64,000 nt of DNA from Roseburia hominis (GTDB lineage: Bacteria > Bacillota > Clostridia > Lachnospirales > Lachnospiraceae). The position numbers and the translations under genes were made by a program. The stretch is taken from positions 1,240,001 to 1,304,000 of the forward strand of contig CP159990.1 of assembly GCA_040702975.1 (NCBI GenBank). Direction: 5' to 3'. The notes under the pieces are model-generated. The model was not told the DNA's origin. It made no database searches and saw nothing but the letters and a program-made list of their open reading frames with translations. Positions 18,100-26,620 of this stretch are shown here, one piece after another; the first letter of the stretch is position 1; every line of letters begins with the position of its first letter.

Positions 18100-18828
18100 A
18101 TGGACCATACAATCGCTTTAATCAGGAAATCTCACCAGGGGGACGAAGAAGCGAGGGCACAATTAGTAGAGGAGAACACCGGACTCATCTGGTGTATTGT
18201 AAAACGATTTTATGGAAGAGGAACGGAAGCAGAGGATTTATTTCAGATCGGCAGCATTGGCCTTCTGAAGGCAATCGATAAATTTGACCTTTCCTATGAT
18301 GTTAAATTTTCTACCTATGCGGTTCCGATGATATCCGGGGAAATCAAGCGGTTTCTGCGCGACGACGGAATGATCAAAGTCAGTCGTTCGCTCAAAGAAT
18401 TGTCCTATAAGGCCTATCTGGCAAGGGAATCCCTGCAGGAAAAGCTGGGGCGCGAGCCTGATGTGGAGGAATTGGCGGAGCATTTGGGCGTGGAAAAGGA
18501 GGAGCTTGCCATGGCGTTGGACGCAAGCGGCGAGGTGGAATCCCTGCATAAGCCGGTGTACCAAAAAGATGGCAATACGATTCCGCTTATGGAAAAACTG
18601 GCGGAGGAAGATAAACGGGAGGAGGAAGTGCTGAATCACTTGTTTTTGACGCAGCTTCTGGGAGAGCTGGAAAAAGAGGAGCGACAGCTTCTCTACCTGC
18701 GGTATTTCGCCAATAAGACGCAGACCGAGATTGGGAAGGAAATGGGACTTTCGCAGGTACAGGTGTCGCGCATGGAAAAAAGAATACTGAAATCATTGCG
18801 GGAAAAGGCAGATATAGGGTATAAATGA
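18100..18828 (+). CDS. sigF: RNA polymerase sigma-F factor
   Basis: Forespore-specific sigma-70 family factor, 242 aa. Region 2 (GTEAEDLFQIGSIGLLKAID; KFSTYAVPMISGEIKRFLRDD) and region 4 (TQTEIGKEMGLSQVQVSRMEKRIL) are clear. The ATG at 18100 follows aaggtagga, 4 nt after the spoIIAB stop. Last gene of the spoIIA operon; its targets would include the spoIIIG-type and forespore genes, possibly the spoVA promoter at 23256. Confidence 0.95.
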   Translation: MDHTIALIRKSHQGDEEARAQLVEENTGLIWCIVKRFYGRGTEAEDLFQIGSIGLLKAIDKFDLSYDVKFSTYAVPMISGEIKRFLRDDGMIKVSRSLKELSYKAYLARESLQEKLGREPDVEELAEHLGVEKEELAMALDASGEVESLHKPVYQKDGNTIPLMEKLAEEDKREEEVLNHLFLTQLLGELEKEERQLLYLRYFANKTQTEIGKEMGLSQVQVSRMEKRILKSLREKADIGYK

Positions 18829-18861
18829 AAAAGTTTTTCACTCTGGAAGATTTATCCATAA

Positions 18862-18890
18862 TTGACACCGGCTTTGGCTGGTGTTATACT
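18862..18890 (+). promoter_or_regulatory. sigma-A promoter of the apbE operon
   Basis: TTGACA (18862-18867), 17-bp spacer, TATACT (18885-18890). A dyad GTTAG-N6-CTAAC at 18898-18913, at the expected transcription start, could be an operator; it recalls DtxR/IdeR-type metal-regulator sites but the link is inference. Confidence 0.75.
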
Positions 18891-18939
18891 GTTTTATGTT
18901 AGCTCAAACTAACTAAATATAAATTATTGGAGTCAGAAT

Positions 18940-20040
18940 ATGCATAGAAGTAGATTGTGGATCGTCGGTTTCGTACTGGTATTTTTGCTTAGCGGTTGTA
19001 AAACGAATGGCGCGGCTGAAAGCCCAAATAGCGATAGGTCCCAGAAGGAAGAGAACACGGGAAATCATGTATCCGAAGAGGACAGTGCTAAGGAGAAGGC
19101 GGAGCGAGAAATATTTGCGATGGACACCTATATGACGGTGACCGCTTTCGGGACAGATGCGCAGGCGGCAGTCGATGCGGCGGCAGCGGAGATCGAGCGG
19201 CTGGATTTGCTTTTATCCACCGGAAACGGAGAGAGCGAGGTAGCTACACTGAACCAGACAGGTGCCGGGACGCTGACAAAAGATACGGCGGTTCTGATGG
19301 AGCGGTCGATGGAGCTTTATGACGCTACGGGAGGTATGTTTGACATTGCCGTCTACCCGGTCATGGAAGAGTGGGGATTTACAACGGAAGAATACCGGGT
19401 CCCTGAAGCAGAGGAACTGGAAAACTTACTTCCGCTCATCGATGCCTCAAAGATTCAATATGATGAAGAAAAGGCCAGGGTCACGTTTATGCAACCGGGC
19501 ATGAAGATCGATTTCGGCGGAATCGCTAAGGGCTATACCTCCGGAAGGGTGGCGGATATCCTGCGTGAGTATGGAATTCAAAGCGCAATGATCAATCTGG
19601 GAGGAAATGTGCAGGTGATGGGCACAAAAACAGATGGAAGTAAATGGAGGATTGCGATTCAAAGCCCGGACAACGAAGAGGAATATATCGGAGTGCTTGA
19701 AGGGGCAGATCTGGCGGTAATCACCTCAGGCGGCTACGAACGATATTTTGAGCAGGACGGAAAAACCTATCATCACATCATTGATCCAAGGACCGGGTAT
19801 CCGGCGGAAAATGGTCTGAAATCGGTGACCATCGTAAGTCCGGACGGTACTTTGGCGGACGGACTATCGACCTCGCTTTTTATCATGGGACCGGAAAAAG
19901 CGGTAGCGTTTTGGCGGAAACATGCGGAAGAATTTGATGCGGTTCTGGTAGATGATGAAGGCCACATCTCCGTAACCGAAGGGATTGCGGATAGCTTTAC
20001 ATCAGATTTTGAGGTTCAGGTGATACGAAAGGAAGGCTAG
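18940..20040 (+). CDS. apbE: FAD:protein FMN transferase lipoprotein
   Basis: Extracytoplasmic flavin transferase that attaches FMN to threonine in SGAT-type motifs of FMN-binding domains, 366 aa. N-terminal lipobox LLSGC; family motifs FGGIAKGYTSG, MINLGGN, and HHIIDPRTGYP with the metal-binding DGLSTSLFIMG. The following genes encode its likely substrates, two small FMN-binding proteins, making this an extracytoplasmic electron-transfer operon. Own promoter with a candidate operator. Confidence 0.94.
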   Translation: MHRSRLWIVGFVLVFLLSGCKTNGAAESPNSDRSQKEENTGNHVSEEDSAKEKAEREIFAMDTYMTVTAFGTDAQAAVDAAAAEIERLDLLLSTGNGESEVATLNQTGAGTLTKDTAVLMERSMELYDATGGMFDIAVYPVMEEWGFTTEEYRVPEAEELENLLPLIDASKIQYDEEKARVTFMQPGMKIDFGGIAKGYTSGRVADILREYGIQSAMINLGGNVQVMGTKTDGSKWRIAIQSPDNEEEYIGVLEGADLAVITSGGYERYFEQDGKTYHHIIDPRTGYPAENGLKSVTIVSPDGTLADGLSTSLFIMGPEKAVAFWRKHAEEFDAVLVDDEGHISVTEGIADSFTSDFEVQVIRKEG

Positions 20041-20043
20041 TGT

Positions 20044-20490
20044 ATGGAGTTTCTGAGAAAAATATCTGCCTTTGCCCCGACGCTTGCGGCCGTTCTGGTA
20101 ACGGCGTGTATCGGAGCAAGTCTTTCGGGATATGAAACGCCGGTCTATTAGGTGCAGGCTTCGGAACCGGAGAGGGAGGAGCGAATAGAAGAACAAAACA
20201 CAGAGCCGGAGGGCAGTTTTGATTTGGAAAACGGCATTTATAAAGGAACAGGAAATGGATTTGCCGGGAAAATCACAGTGGCGGTTGAAATCAAGGATAA
20301 AAAGATTGTATCGATCGAAGTGTTGTCTGTGGAAGGCGATGATGCAGCATTTTTTAATCGTGCGAAGAGCGTGATCGATAAGATGATCGCCGCGCAGAGC
20401 CTGGAGGTAGACGTGGTCTCCGGCGCGACTTATAGTTCTACAGCAATCATCGCGGCGTGTCAGGAAGCCCTGAAAAGTGCAGAGAAATAA
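20044..20490 (+). pseudogene. FMN-binding domain protein interrupted by an amber codon
   Basis: One frame runs from ATG 20044 (membrane/signal segment ISAFAPTLAAVLVTACIGASL) to 20490 but contains TAG at 20149-20151, after residue 35. Beyond it the FMN-binding domain is intact (VDVVSGATYSSTAII, the flavinylation motif). A GTG directly after the TAG lacks a ribosome site. The original product would be a 148-aa membrane-anchored flavoprotein. The simplest reading is a recent nonsense mutation or a sequencing error; TAG is an ordinary stop for many genes here, so stop suppression is unlikely. Confidence 0.75.
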
Positions 20491-20508
20491 AGGGGGCAAT
20501 AGATAAAA

Positions 20509-20952
20509 ATGAAAGAATTTTGGGTCAGGCTGATCAGTGTAGCAGCGATTGTGATTGCCCTGCTGGGATATAATAGTGTTCTGGAACTTAGGGCGAAGGA
20601 GGACGAAATCGCAAGGCTTGACGCCCGTCTTAAGACAGCGGAGCTTACTGGAAATCTGGCAAAGGAAGGGGAAGGAGAGGTTTCCTATCGCGACGGAACT
20701 TTTACCGGAGAGGCCCAGGGATTTGGAGGGCCGATCTCGGTCGAGGTACGCATCGAGAGTGGAAGGATCGAGGAGATACAGGTCGTATCCGCCAAGCAGG
20801 AAGACGGGGCTTATCTGGCAACAGCAAAAGATGTGATTCCTGTCATATTGGAAAAGCAATCGGCCGAGGTGGACGCCATAAGCGGAGCGACATTTAGTTC
20901 GACCGGAATCCGTGATGCCGTTGCAGAGGCGCTGGGAACGGCGATTCAGTAG
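20509..20952 (+). CDS. FMN-binding domain membrane protein
   Basis: A 147-aa protein with an N-terminal membrane anchor (LISVAAIVIALLGYNSVLEL), a short coiled linker and a C-terminal FMN_bind domain. The motif DAISGATFSSTGIRDAV carries the threonine to which ApbE would attach FMN. Paralogue of the interrupted gene directly upstream. It probably carries electrons outside the membrane between the Fe-S membrane protein and an acceptor. Start ATG behind aaagggggc. Confidence 0.9.
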   Translation: MKEFWVRLISVAAIVIALLGYNSVLELRAKEDEIARLDARLKTAELTGNLAKEGEGEVSYRDGTFTGEAQGFGGPISVEVRIESGRIEEIQVVSAKQEDGAYLATAKDVIPVILEKQSAEVDAISGATFSSTGIRDAVAEALGTAIQ

Positions 20953-20964
20953 GTGGAGGGCAAA

Positions 20965-21380
20965 ATGAACATCAGAAATCTGACACGAAAAGAAAAAAAG
21001 AGTCTACATACTTGGGTCCGGAGGGTGGTACAGCTTTTGTTTTTTACATTTCTGCCATCAGTGTATACGGCGGCATTTTCCGGGGTAAAACAGATTTTTA
21101 CCCAGATAGGGGCAGGACAAAAAAACGGGCTTACGGCATTTACTATAGTTTTGATTGTCATATGTATTTATACGATGATATTTGGCAGATTTTTCTGCGG
21201 ATTTGCCTGCGCATTCGGAAGCCTGGGAGACTGGGCAAATACCGCGTTTACGACGTTGTGTAAGAAATGTGGGAAAAAGCCACCCAGGATCAGAAAAAAA
21301 ATCCAGGAAAAGCTGTTGTATTTGAAATATGGGATTTTAACAATCATCGTATTGCTCTGTTTTGCCGGGGTTTATTCCCG
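20965..21380 (+). pseudogene. truncated NapH/YccM-type 4Fe-4S membrane protein
   Basis: The N-terminal about 139 residues of a quinol-side Fe-S membrane protein: transmembrane segments VVQLLFFTFLPSVYTAAF and FTIVLIVICIYTMIF, the conserved FGRFFCGFACAFGSLGDW motif, a cytosolic CKKCGKKPP and a third segment. The expected remaining helices and the two CxxCxxCxxxC clusters are missing: near 21380 the sequence switches to an unrelated surface protein in another frame. The frame continues to 21516 with non-family sequence. The start ATG 20965 has ggaggg in front. Confidence 0.75.
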
Positions 21381-23000
21381 GACAAAGATGCATTTACCTC
21401 TGCAACAAAAAATAAAACAAGAACCGGAACACTTGCGGGCGGTTCTTATCATACAAAGAGCGATGGAACCGAGGTCACCGGCATTACCTTCCCGGTCAAA
21501 GTGGGAGAAGGCGTAGACTTGTCGGCGTATAAAGAGGTCAAGGACTCTGACAGTGTGGATATTACGGTAACGAACCGCGGACAGACAAGCACGACCACTT
21601 ATGTGGGAAAAGATGCATTGTTTGAAAACGAGAGCTATGCGTACTATGTTCTTGACGAGGTACCGGCATATTATAAAGAGGTGACGGCAAATGGCGGAAG
21701 CCTTTCCTTTGGACCTGTCGTTGGAGAAAAGAAGCAGGTATCTGCATCGGCGGAACTGGAGACACAGTCCAGTTATGGTGATTATCAGCTGGGGTTGGAC
21801 GGAATTTCATGTAGTACAGAGAAGGTATATGGCGTAATCATCAGTACAAAGGAAGGAAACGATTATGGTCTTCGCCATCTGGAGAATATCTGGAGAGGTA
21901 CAGAACTGGCATGGTGTACCGGATTTACAGACAAGGTGCATAATTGCCCGGTGTCCTCTGCACACTATGAAAAGATGATGGGACAGACTATTAATAAGAT
22001 TACTTATTACACAGCCGATGGCATTTATGAAATTCCGGTGAATCTGTATGTTCCGAAGAAGTTTAATTATGCGCTGGAAGTGACGGATGCGCCGGTTACT
22101 GCCGGTTCTACAACGGTAGAGGTAAGTGGTCTTCCAAAAGACTATCAGGCAAAATACGAGGTAGAAGGCCTGGAGACGTCTGTGAAAGACGGCGTGCTTT
22201 CTTATGAAAATGCAAAAATGGGGAAATATACTTTGACTATAAAAGATGAATCCGGTATTTATGCACCGATCAGTACAACATTTGAATTGTTTACAGAAGC
22301 TATGCCGGCAAAATACAATATGGACGATAAGAACCCGGCCCTGGTCATAAATGATGGAGCAAGTGCAGAGGAATTTGCAGATTTCCTCAGCAAGATTGAG
22401 GTGGTCTCAGTAAACGGTCAGAGTTATTCGGCGTCCGGTAAACGTGCGACGGTACTCATTGATGAGGACGGCACATTGAAGACAGATGCAGAGCCTTTCA
22501 AGGAAGACGGCACTTATACGATCTGTGTCTCCGCAACCGGTTATAAAGATCTGGAATTTGTATATAGTAAGAGTGAGGTGGATACGACAGCTCTGGAGCA
22601 GGCGATTAAGAAGGCCGGCGAACTGAAAGAGACGGAGTTTACAAAAGAAACCTGGAAGGCTTTGGAGGGTGCACTTGAAAATGCAAATGTCGTTCTGGAG
22701 GAAGCAAAATCTCAGGAGGCAGTTGATGCGGCTACAGAGGAACTTCTGGCAGCAATTAAAGAACTTAAAAAAGCGGAACAGACGAATGCGGGAAATATAG
22801 GAAACAACGGTAATGCAGAGACTAACAACAATACCGGAAACAGTAGTAATCCTGCCGACAAGAAGCCGTCGGCAAATGCACAGAATTCCAAAAATCCACA
22901 GACCGGCGACCCGGCGAATCTGTTAGGTCTTATGGCAATGGCTCTGGCCTCAGCAGGTGTAGGCAGTTTTGCCTTTAAGAAAAAAAGAGAAAACAAGTAA
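21381..23000 (+). pseudogene. 3' part of a cell-wall-anchored Tp47-like surface protein
   Basis: From about 21387 the frame ending at 23000 reads as a secreted protein without its N-terminus: DAFTSATKNKTRTGTLAGG, then LRHLENIWRGTELAWCTGF, a pattern I associate with proteins annotated as penicillin-binding Tp47-domain proteins (tentative). A helical FIVAR-like repeat follows (LEQAIKKAGELKETEFTKETW), then an Asn/Gly-rich wall-spanning linker and a sortase signal NPQTGD with hydrophobic tail and KKKRENK. The 5' end is fused to the truncated Fe-S gene, so start and signal peptide are lost. Confidence 0.7.
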
Positions 23001-23053
23001 AATCTGACTAAATATAATGATTTTCGCTGACTGGGAGTTGATTTGATACAGAA

Positions 23054-23095
23054 GGCCGCAGATGTACATAAAATGTGTATGTCTGCGGTCTTTTT
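23054..23095 (+). terminator. Rho-independent terminator after the surface-protein gene
   Basis: GGCCGCAGA-TGT-ACAT pairs with ATGTGTATGTCTGCGGTC around a short AAA loop, followed by five T. Confidence 0.8.
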
Positions 23096-23106
23096 GCGGT
23101 TGCTGG

Positions 23107-23233
23107 GCATATCTGAAATGAGATTCAGTGGACTGTGTTTTGGTTGCTTGGCATACCTGAAATAGGTCCGGTGGTTTTTTGTTTCGGCTGCGGGGCATAC
23201 CTGAAATAAGATTCATCAGACCTACATCTTGGC
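23107..23233 (+). repeat. three degenerate palindromic repeat units
   Basis: Units start at GCATATC (23107), GCATACC (23151) and GCATACC (23195), period 44 bp, each ending in TTGG or TCGG. The hairpins are eroded (for example GGTCCGGTGG-like core in the middle unit). The first begins about 12 nt after the terminator T run. The remaining sequence to 23250 shows no gene. Confidence 0.7.
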
Positions 23234-23255
23234 TATAGTTTATCTTGACTATTGC

Positions 23256-23285
23256 GCATATTTTTTTAGAAACGCAGCCATACTA
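23256..23285 (+). promoter_or_regulatory. sigma-G/sigma-F-type promoter of the spoVA operon
   Basis: GCATA (23256-23260), 18-bp spacer, CATACTA (23279-23285), an exact fit to the forespore sigma-G consensus as known from B. subtilis. It lies 125 bp before the first ORF of the spoVA operon, known to be sigma-G dependent. Confidence 0.75.
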
Positions 23286-23410
23286 CTAATGCAACGTTTT
23301 AGATTTTACGGAGCGTTATTACCAGTGCAGTATGCTCATTCATTTTCATACCATGCATGGCATGAAATGCAGACGGCACACTGCACATTCAGAAAGGAAG
23401 GTGCTACGGC

Positions 23411-23590
23411 ATGAATAAAGCAAAAAGACGGATACGTGCCTGTCTGATCACGGCCATACTTGCAGCCGTATTTATCGGAATCGTGTATTATTATTATCAT
23501 GTAAAAGATACAGGAAGTATGACAGAAGGAACCCTGGTCGCATTGGGCCATGGCATGTGGGAAAGGCTGATGGGCTATGTCGGCCGGTAA
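23411..23590 (+). CDS. small single-pass membrane protein leading the spoVA operon
   Basis: A 59-aa ORF with basic N-terminus (MNKAKRRIRA), one transmembrane helix (LITAILAAVFIGIVYYYY) and a short outer domain ending WERLMGYVGR. The Shine-Dalgarno is aaggaag. Its end overlaps the spoVAA start by 14 nt, so it is translationally coupled. No family recognised; position behind the forespore promoter suggests a role in or near dipicolinate transport. Confidence 0.7.
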   Translation: MNKAKRRIRACLITAILAAVFIGIVYYYYHVKDTGSMTEGTLVALGHGMWERLMGYVGR

Positions 23591-24242
23591 TGAGATTCTG
23601 TACGTAAAAGGGGAGAAAAATACGGAGGTGCAGAAAACTGATGTCACTCTGGGCGATATCCTGTCCATGGAGTGCAGCAATCAGAATATCCTGAACAAAG
23701 TGAAGTCCCTGCGCATTTTAAAAATACAGGAAAACGGGCAGCACCGGTTCGTCATATCTGTCCTGAAAATCATCGAATGTATCCATAAAGAATATCCTCA
23801 GCTTGATATTCAAAATGAAGGAGAGTCCGATCTGATCGTCACATATGAGAAGCGGCAAAAACCAAACATGGTTCTGCACTGGGCGAAAGTAGCGCTCATT
23901 TTGCTGATTACCTTCTTTGGCGCGGCATTTTCCATCATGACGTTCAATAATGATGTGTCGGTCACGAAGATGTTCGGGCAGATTTATGAGCTGGTTATGG
24001 GAAACAAGTCAGATGGATTTACCATTTTGGAGCTTACCTATTCGATTGGACTTGTCATCGGGATCCTGACCTTCTTCAATCACTTTGGACGGAAGCGGTT
24101 CTCCGTAGATCCGACTCCGATGGAGGTGGAAATGCGGCTTTATGAAAATGATATTCAAACGACACTGATAGAGAGCTATTCCAGAAAGGAGCAGGAGATC
24201 GATGTGGGTCAGACAAATAGTTCTGGGAATTCTGGGACTTAG
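23577..24242 (+). CDS. spoVAA: stage V sporulation protein AA
   Basis: A 221-aa protein with a soluble N-terminal domain (ILYVKGEKNTEVQKTDVTLGDI) and two C-terminal transmembrane helices (WAKVALILLITFFGAAFSIM; LELTYSIGLVIGILTFF). This is the SpoVAA layout; the protein belongs to the SpoVA complex that moves Ca-dipicolinate into the spore and out on germination. It overlaps spoVAB by 41 nt. Confidence 0.9.
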   Translation: MSAGNEILYVKGEKNTEVQKTDVTLGDILSMECSNQNILNKVKSLRILKIQENGQHRFVISVLKIIECIHKEYPQLDIQNEGESDLIVTYEKRQKPNMVLHWAKVALILLITFFGAAFSIMTFNNDVSVTKMFGQIYELVMGNKSDGFTILELTYSIGLVIGILTFFNHFGRKRFSVDPTPMEVEMRLYENDIQTTLIESYSRKEQEIDVGQTNSSGNSGT

Positions 24243-24618
24243 CTTCGGCGCAGGGGTGGCAGCGGGACTGTTTTCCTTCCTGATCGGCCTGGGCGTGGTA
24301 TCGGATTTTGCCGACCGAACGCATACGGGGGAGCACATTCTGCTTTATGAGGACAGCATTGCGCTGGGAGGAATTCTGGGAAATCTGTTCTGGGTCTACC
24401 GGGTGCATATTCCGGGAGCAGGTTGGTGTCTTCCGGTGTTTGGAATCTTTGCGGGAATCTTTGTGGGCTGCTGGTCCATGGCACTGGCAGATGTTTTAAA
24501 TGTATTTCCGATTTTTATCAGGCGGACAAAGTTCCTGAAAGGCATTCCGTATCTGATATTGGGAATGGCGCTGGGAAAAGGGTTTGGGTCCATTTTGTAC
24601 TTTTACCACAGATGGTAA
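24202..24618 (+). CDS. spoVAB: stage V sporulation protein AB
   Basis: A 138-aa membrane protein with four hydrophobic segments (IVLGILGLSFGAGVAAGLFSF; LPVFGIFAGIFVGCWSMALA and two more), the size and topology of SpoVAB. The start lies well inside spoVAA (41-nt overlap) behind aaaggagcaggag, as in other spoVA operons. Confidence 0.9.
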   Translation: MWVRQIVLGILGLSFGAGVAAGLFSFLIGLGVVSDFADRTHTGEHILLYEDSIALGGILGNLFWVYRVHIPGAGWCLPVFGIFAGIFVGCWSMALADVLNVFPIFIRRTKFLKGIPYLILGMALGKGFGSILYFYHRW

Positions 24619-24688
24619 AGACGTGACAGGAATTTAGCAAGAACAAATACCCTTGTGGTGTAAAAAACAGATAAGGCGGGACAAAAAT

Positions 24689-25198
24689 ATGGCGAAGACA
24701 AATATTTCGCCGGGCGCGGAAAAGGAAACGTCCGGGGAGAAGAAACAGAGACAGCAGCAGGCGTATGAGGCCTATGTAAAAGAAAAAACACCGGTCCGCA
24801 AATTGGGGCCGGATATGATCAAAGCATTTATCACAGGCGGAATCATCTGTACAATCGGGCAGGGCATTCTGAATTATTGTGATAAATTAGGGCTTGATAA
24901 GGATACCAGCGGTGGCTGGTGCTCGATGATCCTGGTTCTTTTGAGCGTTTTGCTGACAGGAATCGGTATTTACCCAAAGATTGCCGACTGGGGCGGGGCC
25001 GGAGCGCTGGTGCCGATCACGGGATTTGCCAATTCGGTGGCGGCTCCGGCTATAGAGTATAAAAAAGAAGGACATGTATTTGGAATCGGGTGCAAAATAT
25101 TTACCATAGCGGGGCCGGTCATTTTGTATGGAATTTTTACAAGCTGGCTTTTGGGACTGGTCTATTGGATCGGAAAGAGCATAGGAATCATTCCATAG
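24689..25198 (+). CDS. spoVAC: stage V sporulation protein AC
   Basis: A 169-aa membrane protein of the SpoVAC/AE family, described in B. subtilis as a mechanosensitive channel for dipicolinate. Charged N-terminus, then helices from about residue 50 (IKAFITGGIICTIGQGILNY; MILVLLSVLLTGIGIYPKI) and the conserved GGAGALVPITGFANSVAAPAIE. The ATG at 24689 with aaggcggg is preferred to the upstream start at 24653, which would add 12 non-family residues. Confidence 0.93.
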   Translation: MAKTNISPGAEKETSGEKKQRQQQAYEAYVKEKTPVRKLGPDMIKAFITGGIICTIGQGILNYCDKLGLDKDTSGGWCSMILVLLSVLLTGIGIYPKIADWGGAGALVPITGFANSVAAPAIEYKKEGHVFGIGCKIFTIAGPVILYGIFTSWLLGLVYWIGKSIGIIP

Positions 25199-25229
25199 CA
25201 TAATAGAGCACCTGTGCAGGAGGAAAAAA

Positions 25230-25439
25230 ATGAGTATAGATCATGAAAAAGAGGCAAAAGACGTACCTATTGGATTTGGACTTGGCCTGGCGATGAATGA
25301 GTCGGCGATGAAGCATTATGGCGAGATGACGGAAGAAGAGCGAAGCGGGTGGCTTACAAAGGCCGGGCAGGTCGACTCCAAGGAAGAAATGCAGCGCCTG
25401 GTAGAGCAGCTCGGACAGGCATTTCGGGAGGAGGATTAG
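25230..25439 (+). CDS. small protein between spoVAC and spoVAD, unknown
   Basis: A 69-aa soluble ORF (MSIDHEKEAKDVPIGFGLGL... ending LGQAFREED) with ideal aggagg 7 nt before the ATG. It lies 31 nt after spoVAC and 23 nt before spoVAD, so it belongs to the operon. The helical, charged sequence has a MTEEER segment common in small regulatory proteins; no family is certain. Confidence 0.75.
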   Translation: MSIDHEKEAKDVPIGFGLGLAMNESAMKHYGEMTEEERSGWLTKAGQVDSKEEMQRLVEQLGQAFREED

Positions 25440-25462
25440 CAAATGAAACCGGAGGTGGCAGT

Positions 25463-26476
25463 ATGAATCTGACAAAAGGAACACAAAGTATTTCGTTTGG
25501 GGAGTGCCCGTATCTTATGAGCAGCGGCTCGGTGGTGGGAAAAAAAGAGAGCGAGGGACCACTGGGAAATAAATTCGATATCGCGTCGGACGACGATCTG
25601 TTCGGAGAAGATACCTGGGAGGCGGCAGAGGGTACGATGCAGAAGCTGGCCTGCATGCTGGCTCTCAAGAAAGCCGGAGAACACGCGGAAAATGTAAGGT
25701 ATCTGTTCGGCGGAGACCTGCTTCGCCAGGGAATCGCGACTTCCATGGGTGTGGAAGAACTGCAGATCCCGATGTTCGGTCTGTTCGGAGCCTGTTCTAC
25801 CTCAGGCGAGGCGCTTGCATTAGCGGCGATGACGGTGGCGGCAGGCTATGGGGACCGGATACTGGCGGTCACTTCCAGCCATTTTGCAAGTGCCGAAAAA
25901 GAATTCCGTTTTCCGCTGGGATACGCCAATCAAAGACCCGCGTCTTCGAGCTGGACGGTGACGGGAAGCGGTGCATTTCTGGTGGGAAATCAGAAAAGTG
26001 CCGTCCGCATCAGTGGGGTGACGATCGGGAAAATCGTAGACTATGGGCTTAAGGACTCGCAGAATATGGGGGCGTGCATGGCGCCGGCGGCGTGCGACAC
26101 GATTCTTCAGAATCTGGAAGATTTCGGGCGGAAGGAAAGCGATTATGACCGGATCATCACGGGAGATCTGGGGTATGTGGGGCAGTCGATCCTATTCGAC
26201 CTCGTGCGGAAGAGAGGGAAGGATATCAAAGAAAATCATATGGACTGCGGTATGATGATCTTCGACCAGAAAACGCAGAACACGAATGCCGGGGGAAGCG
26301 GCTGTGGGTGCGCGGCGTCCACCCTGTCGGCACATATTCTGCCAAAACTGATTTCCGGCGAGTGGAAACGGATCCTGTTCGTGCCCACCGGAGCTTTGAT
26401 GTCGACCGTGAGTTACAACGAAGGCGAAAGCGTCCCCGGCATCGCGCATGCCATTGTACTGGAGCATTGTAATTGA
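25463..26476 (+). CDS. spoVAD: stage V sporulation protein AD
   Basis: Thiolase-fold protein (337 aa) that binds dipicolinate as part of the SpoVA complex on the inner spore membrane. Family segments GTQSISFGECPYLMSSGSVVG, FGLFGACSTSGEALALAAM (with the thiolase-type Cys) and GSGCGCAAS are present. ATG 25463 has ggaggtgg in front; an upstream extension of the frame to 25349 only shadows the preceding small gene. A 7-codon ORF (25443) overlaps its ribosome site. Confidence 0.95.
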   Translation: MNLTKGTQSISFGECPYLMSSGSVVGKKESEGPLGNKFDIASDDDLFGEDTWEAAEGTMQKLACMLALKKAGEHAENVRYLFGGDLLRQGIATSMGVEELQIPMFGLFGACSTSGEALALAAMTVAAGYGDRILAVTSSHFASAEKEFRFPLGYANQRPASSSWTVTGSGAFLVGNQKSAVRISGVTIGKIVDYGLKDSQNMGACMAPAACDTILQNLEDFGRKESDYDRIITGDLGYVGQSILFDLVRKRGKDIKENHMDCGMMIFDQKTQNTNAGGSGCGCAASTLSAHILPKLISGEWKRILFVPTGALMSTVSYNEGESVPGIAHAIVLEHCN

Positions 26477-26512
26477 TAAGAGCAGGGCACGGATAAAAAG
26501 ACAGAGGTGCAA

Positions 26513-26596
26513 ATGACCAGTTGTAAGTCAAATAGCCATGCAGACATGGCTGCTTGGCCCACTGCTCACGGAAATAAAGGGGAACATCTTAAATGA
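26513..26596 (+). CDS. candidate 27-aa peptide between spoVAD and spoVAE
   Basis: ATG 26513 follows gagaggtgc-like Shine-Dalgarno sequence (gaggtg, 5 nt) and opens a 27-codon frame starting MTSCKSNSHADMA and ending HGNKGEHLK. The frame spans a perfect 7-bp hairpin (AGCCATG/CATGGCT, 26541-26558). It fills an otherwise empty 144-nt gap inside the spoVA operon. The frame, start site and stop are seen; whether it is translated is inference. Confidence 0.45.
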   Translation: MTSCKSNSHADMAAWPTAHGNKGEHLK

Positions 26597-26620
26597 CAGA
26601 TAGATGCGAGGAGGAGAAAG

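Noticed and set aside
20149..20151. TAG as a pyrrolysine codon
   Set aside because: TAG ends many ordinary genes here (purD, valS and others), no pyl genes are visible, and FMN-binding proteins are not known pyrrolysine proteins; a nonsense mutation is simpler.
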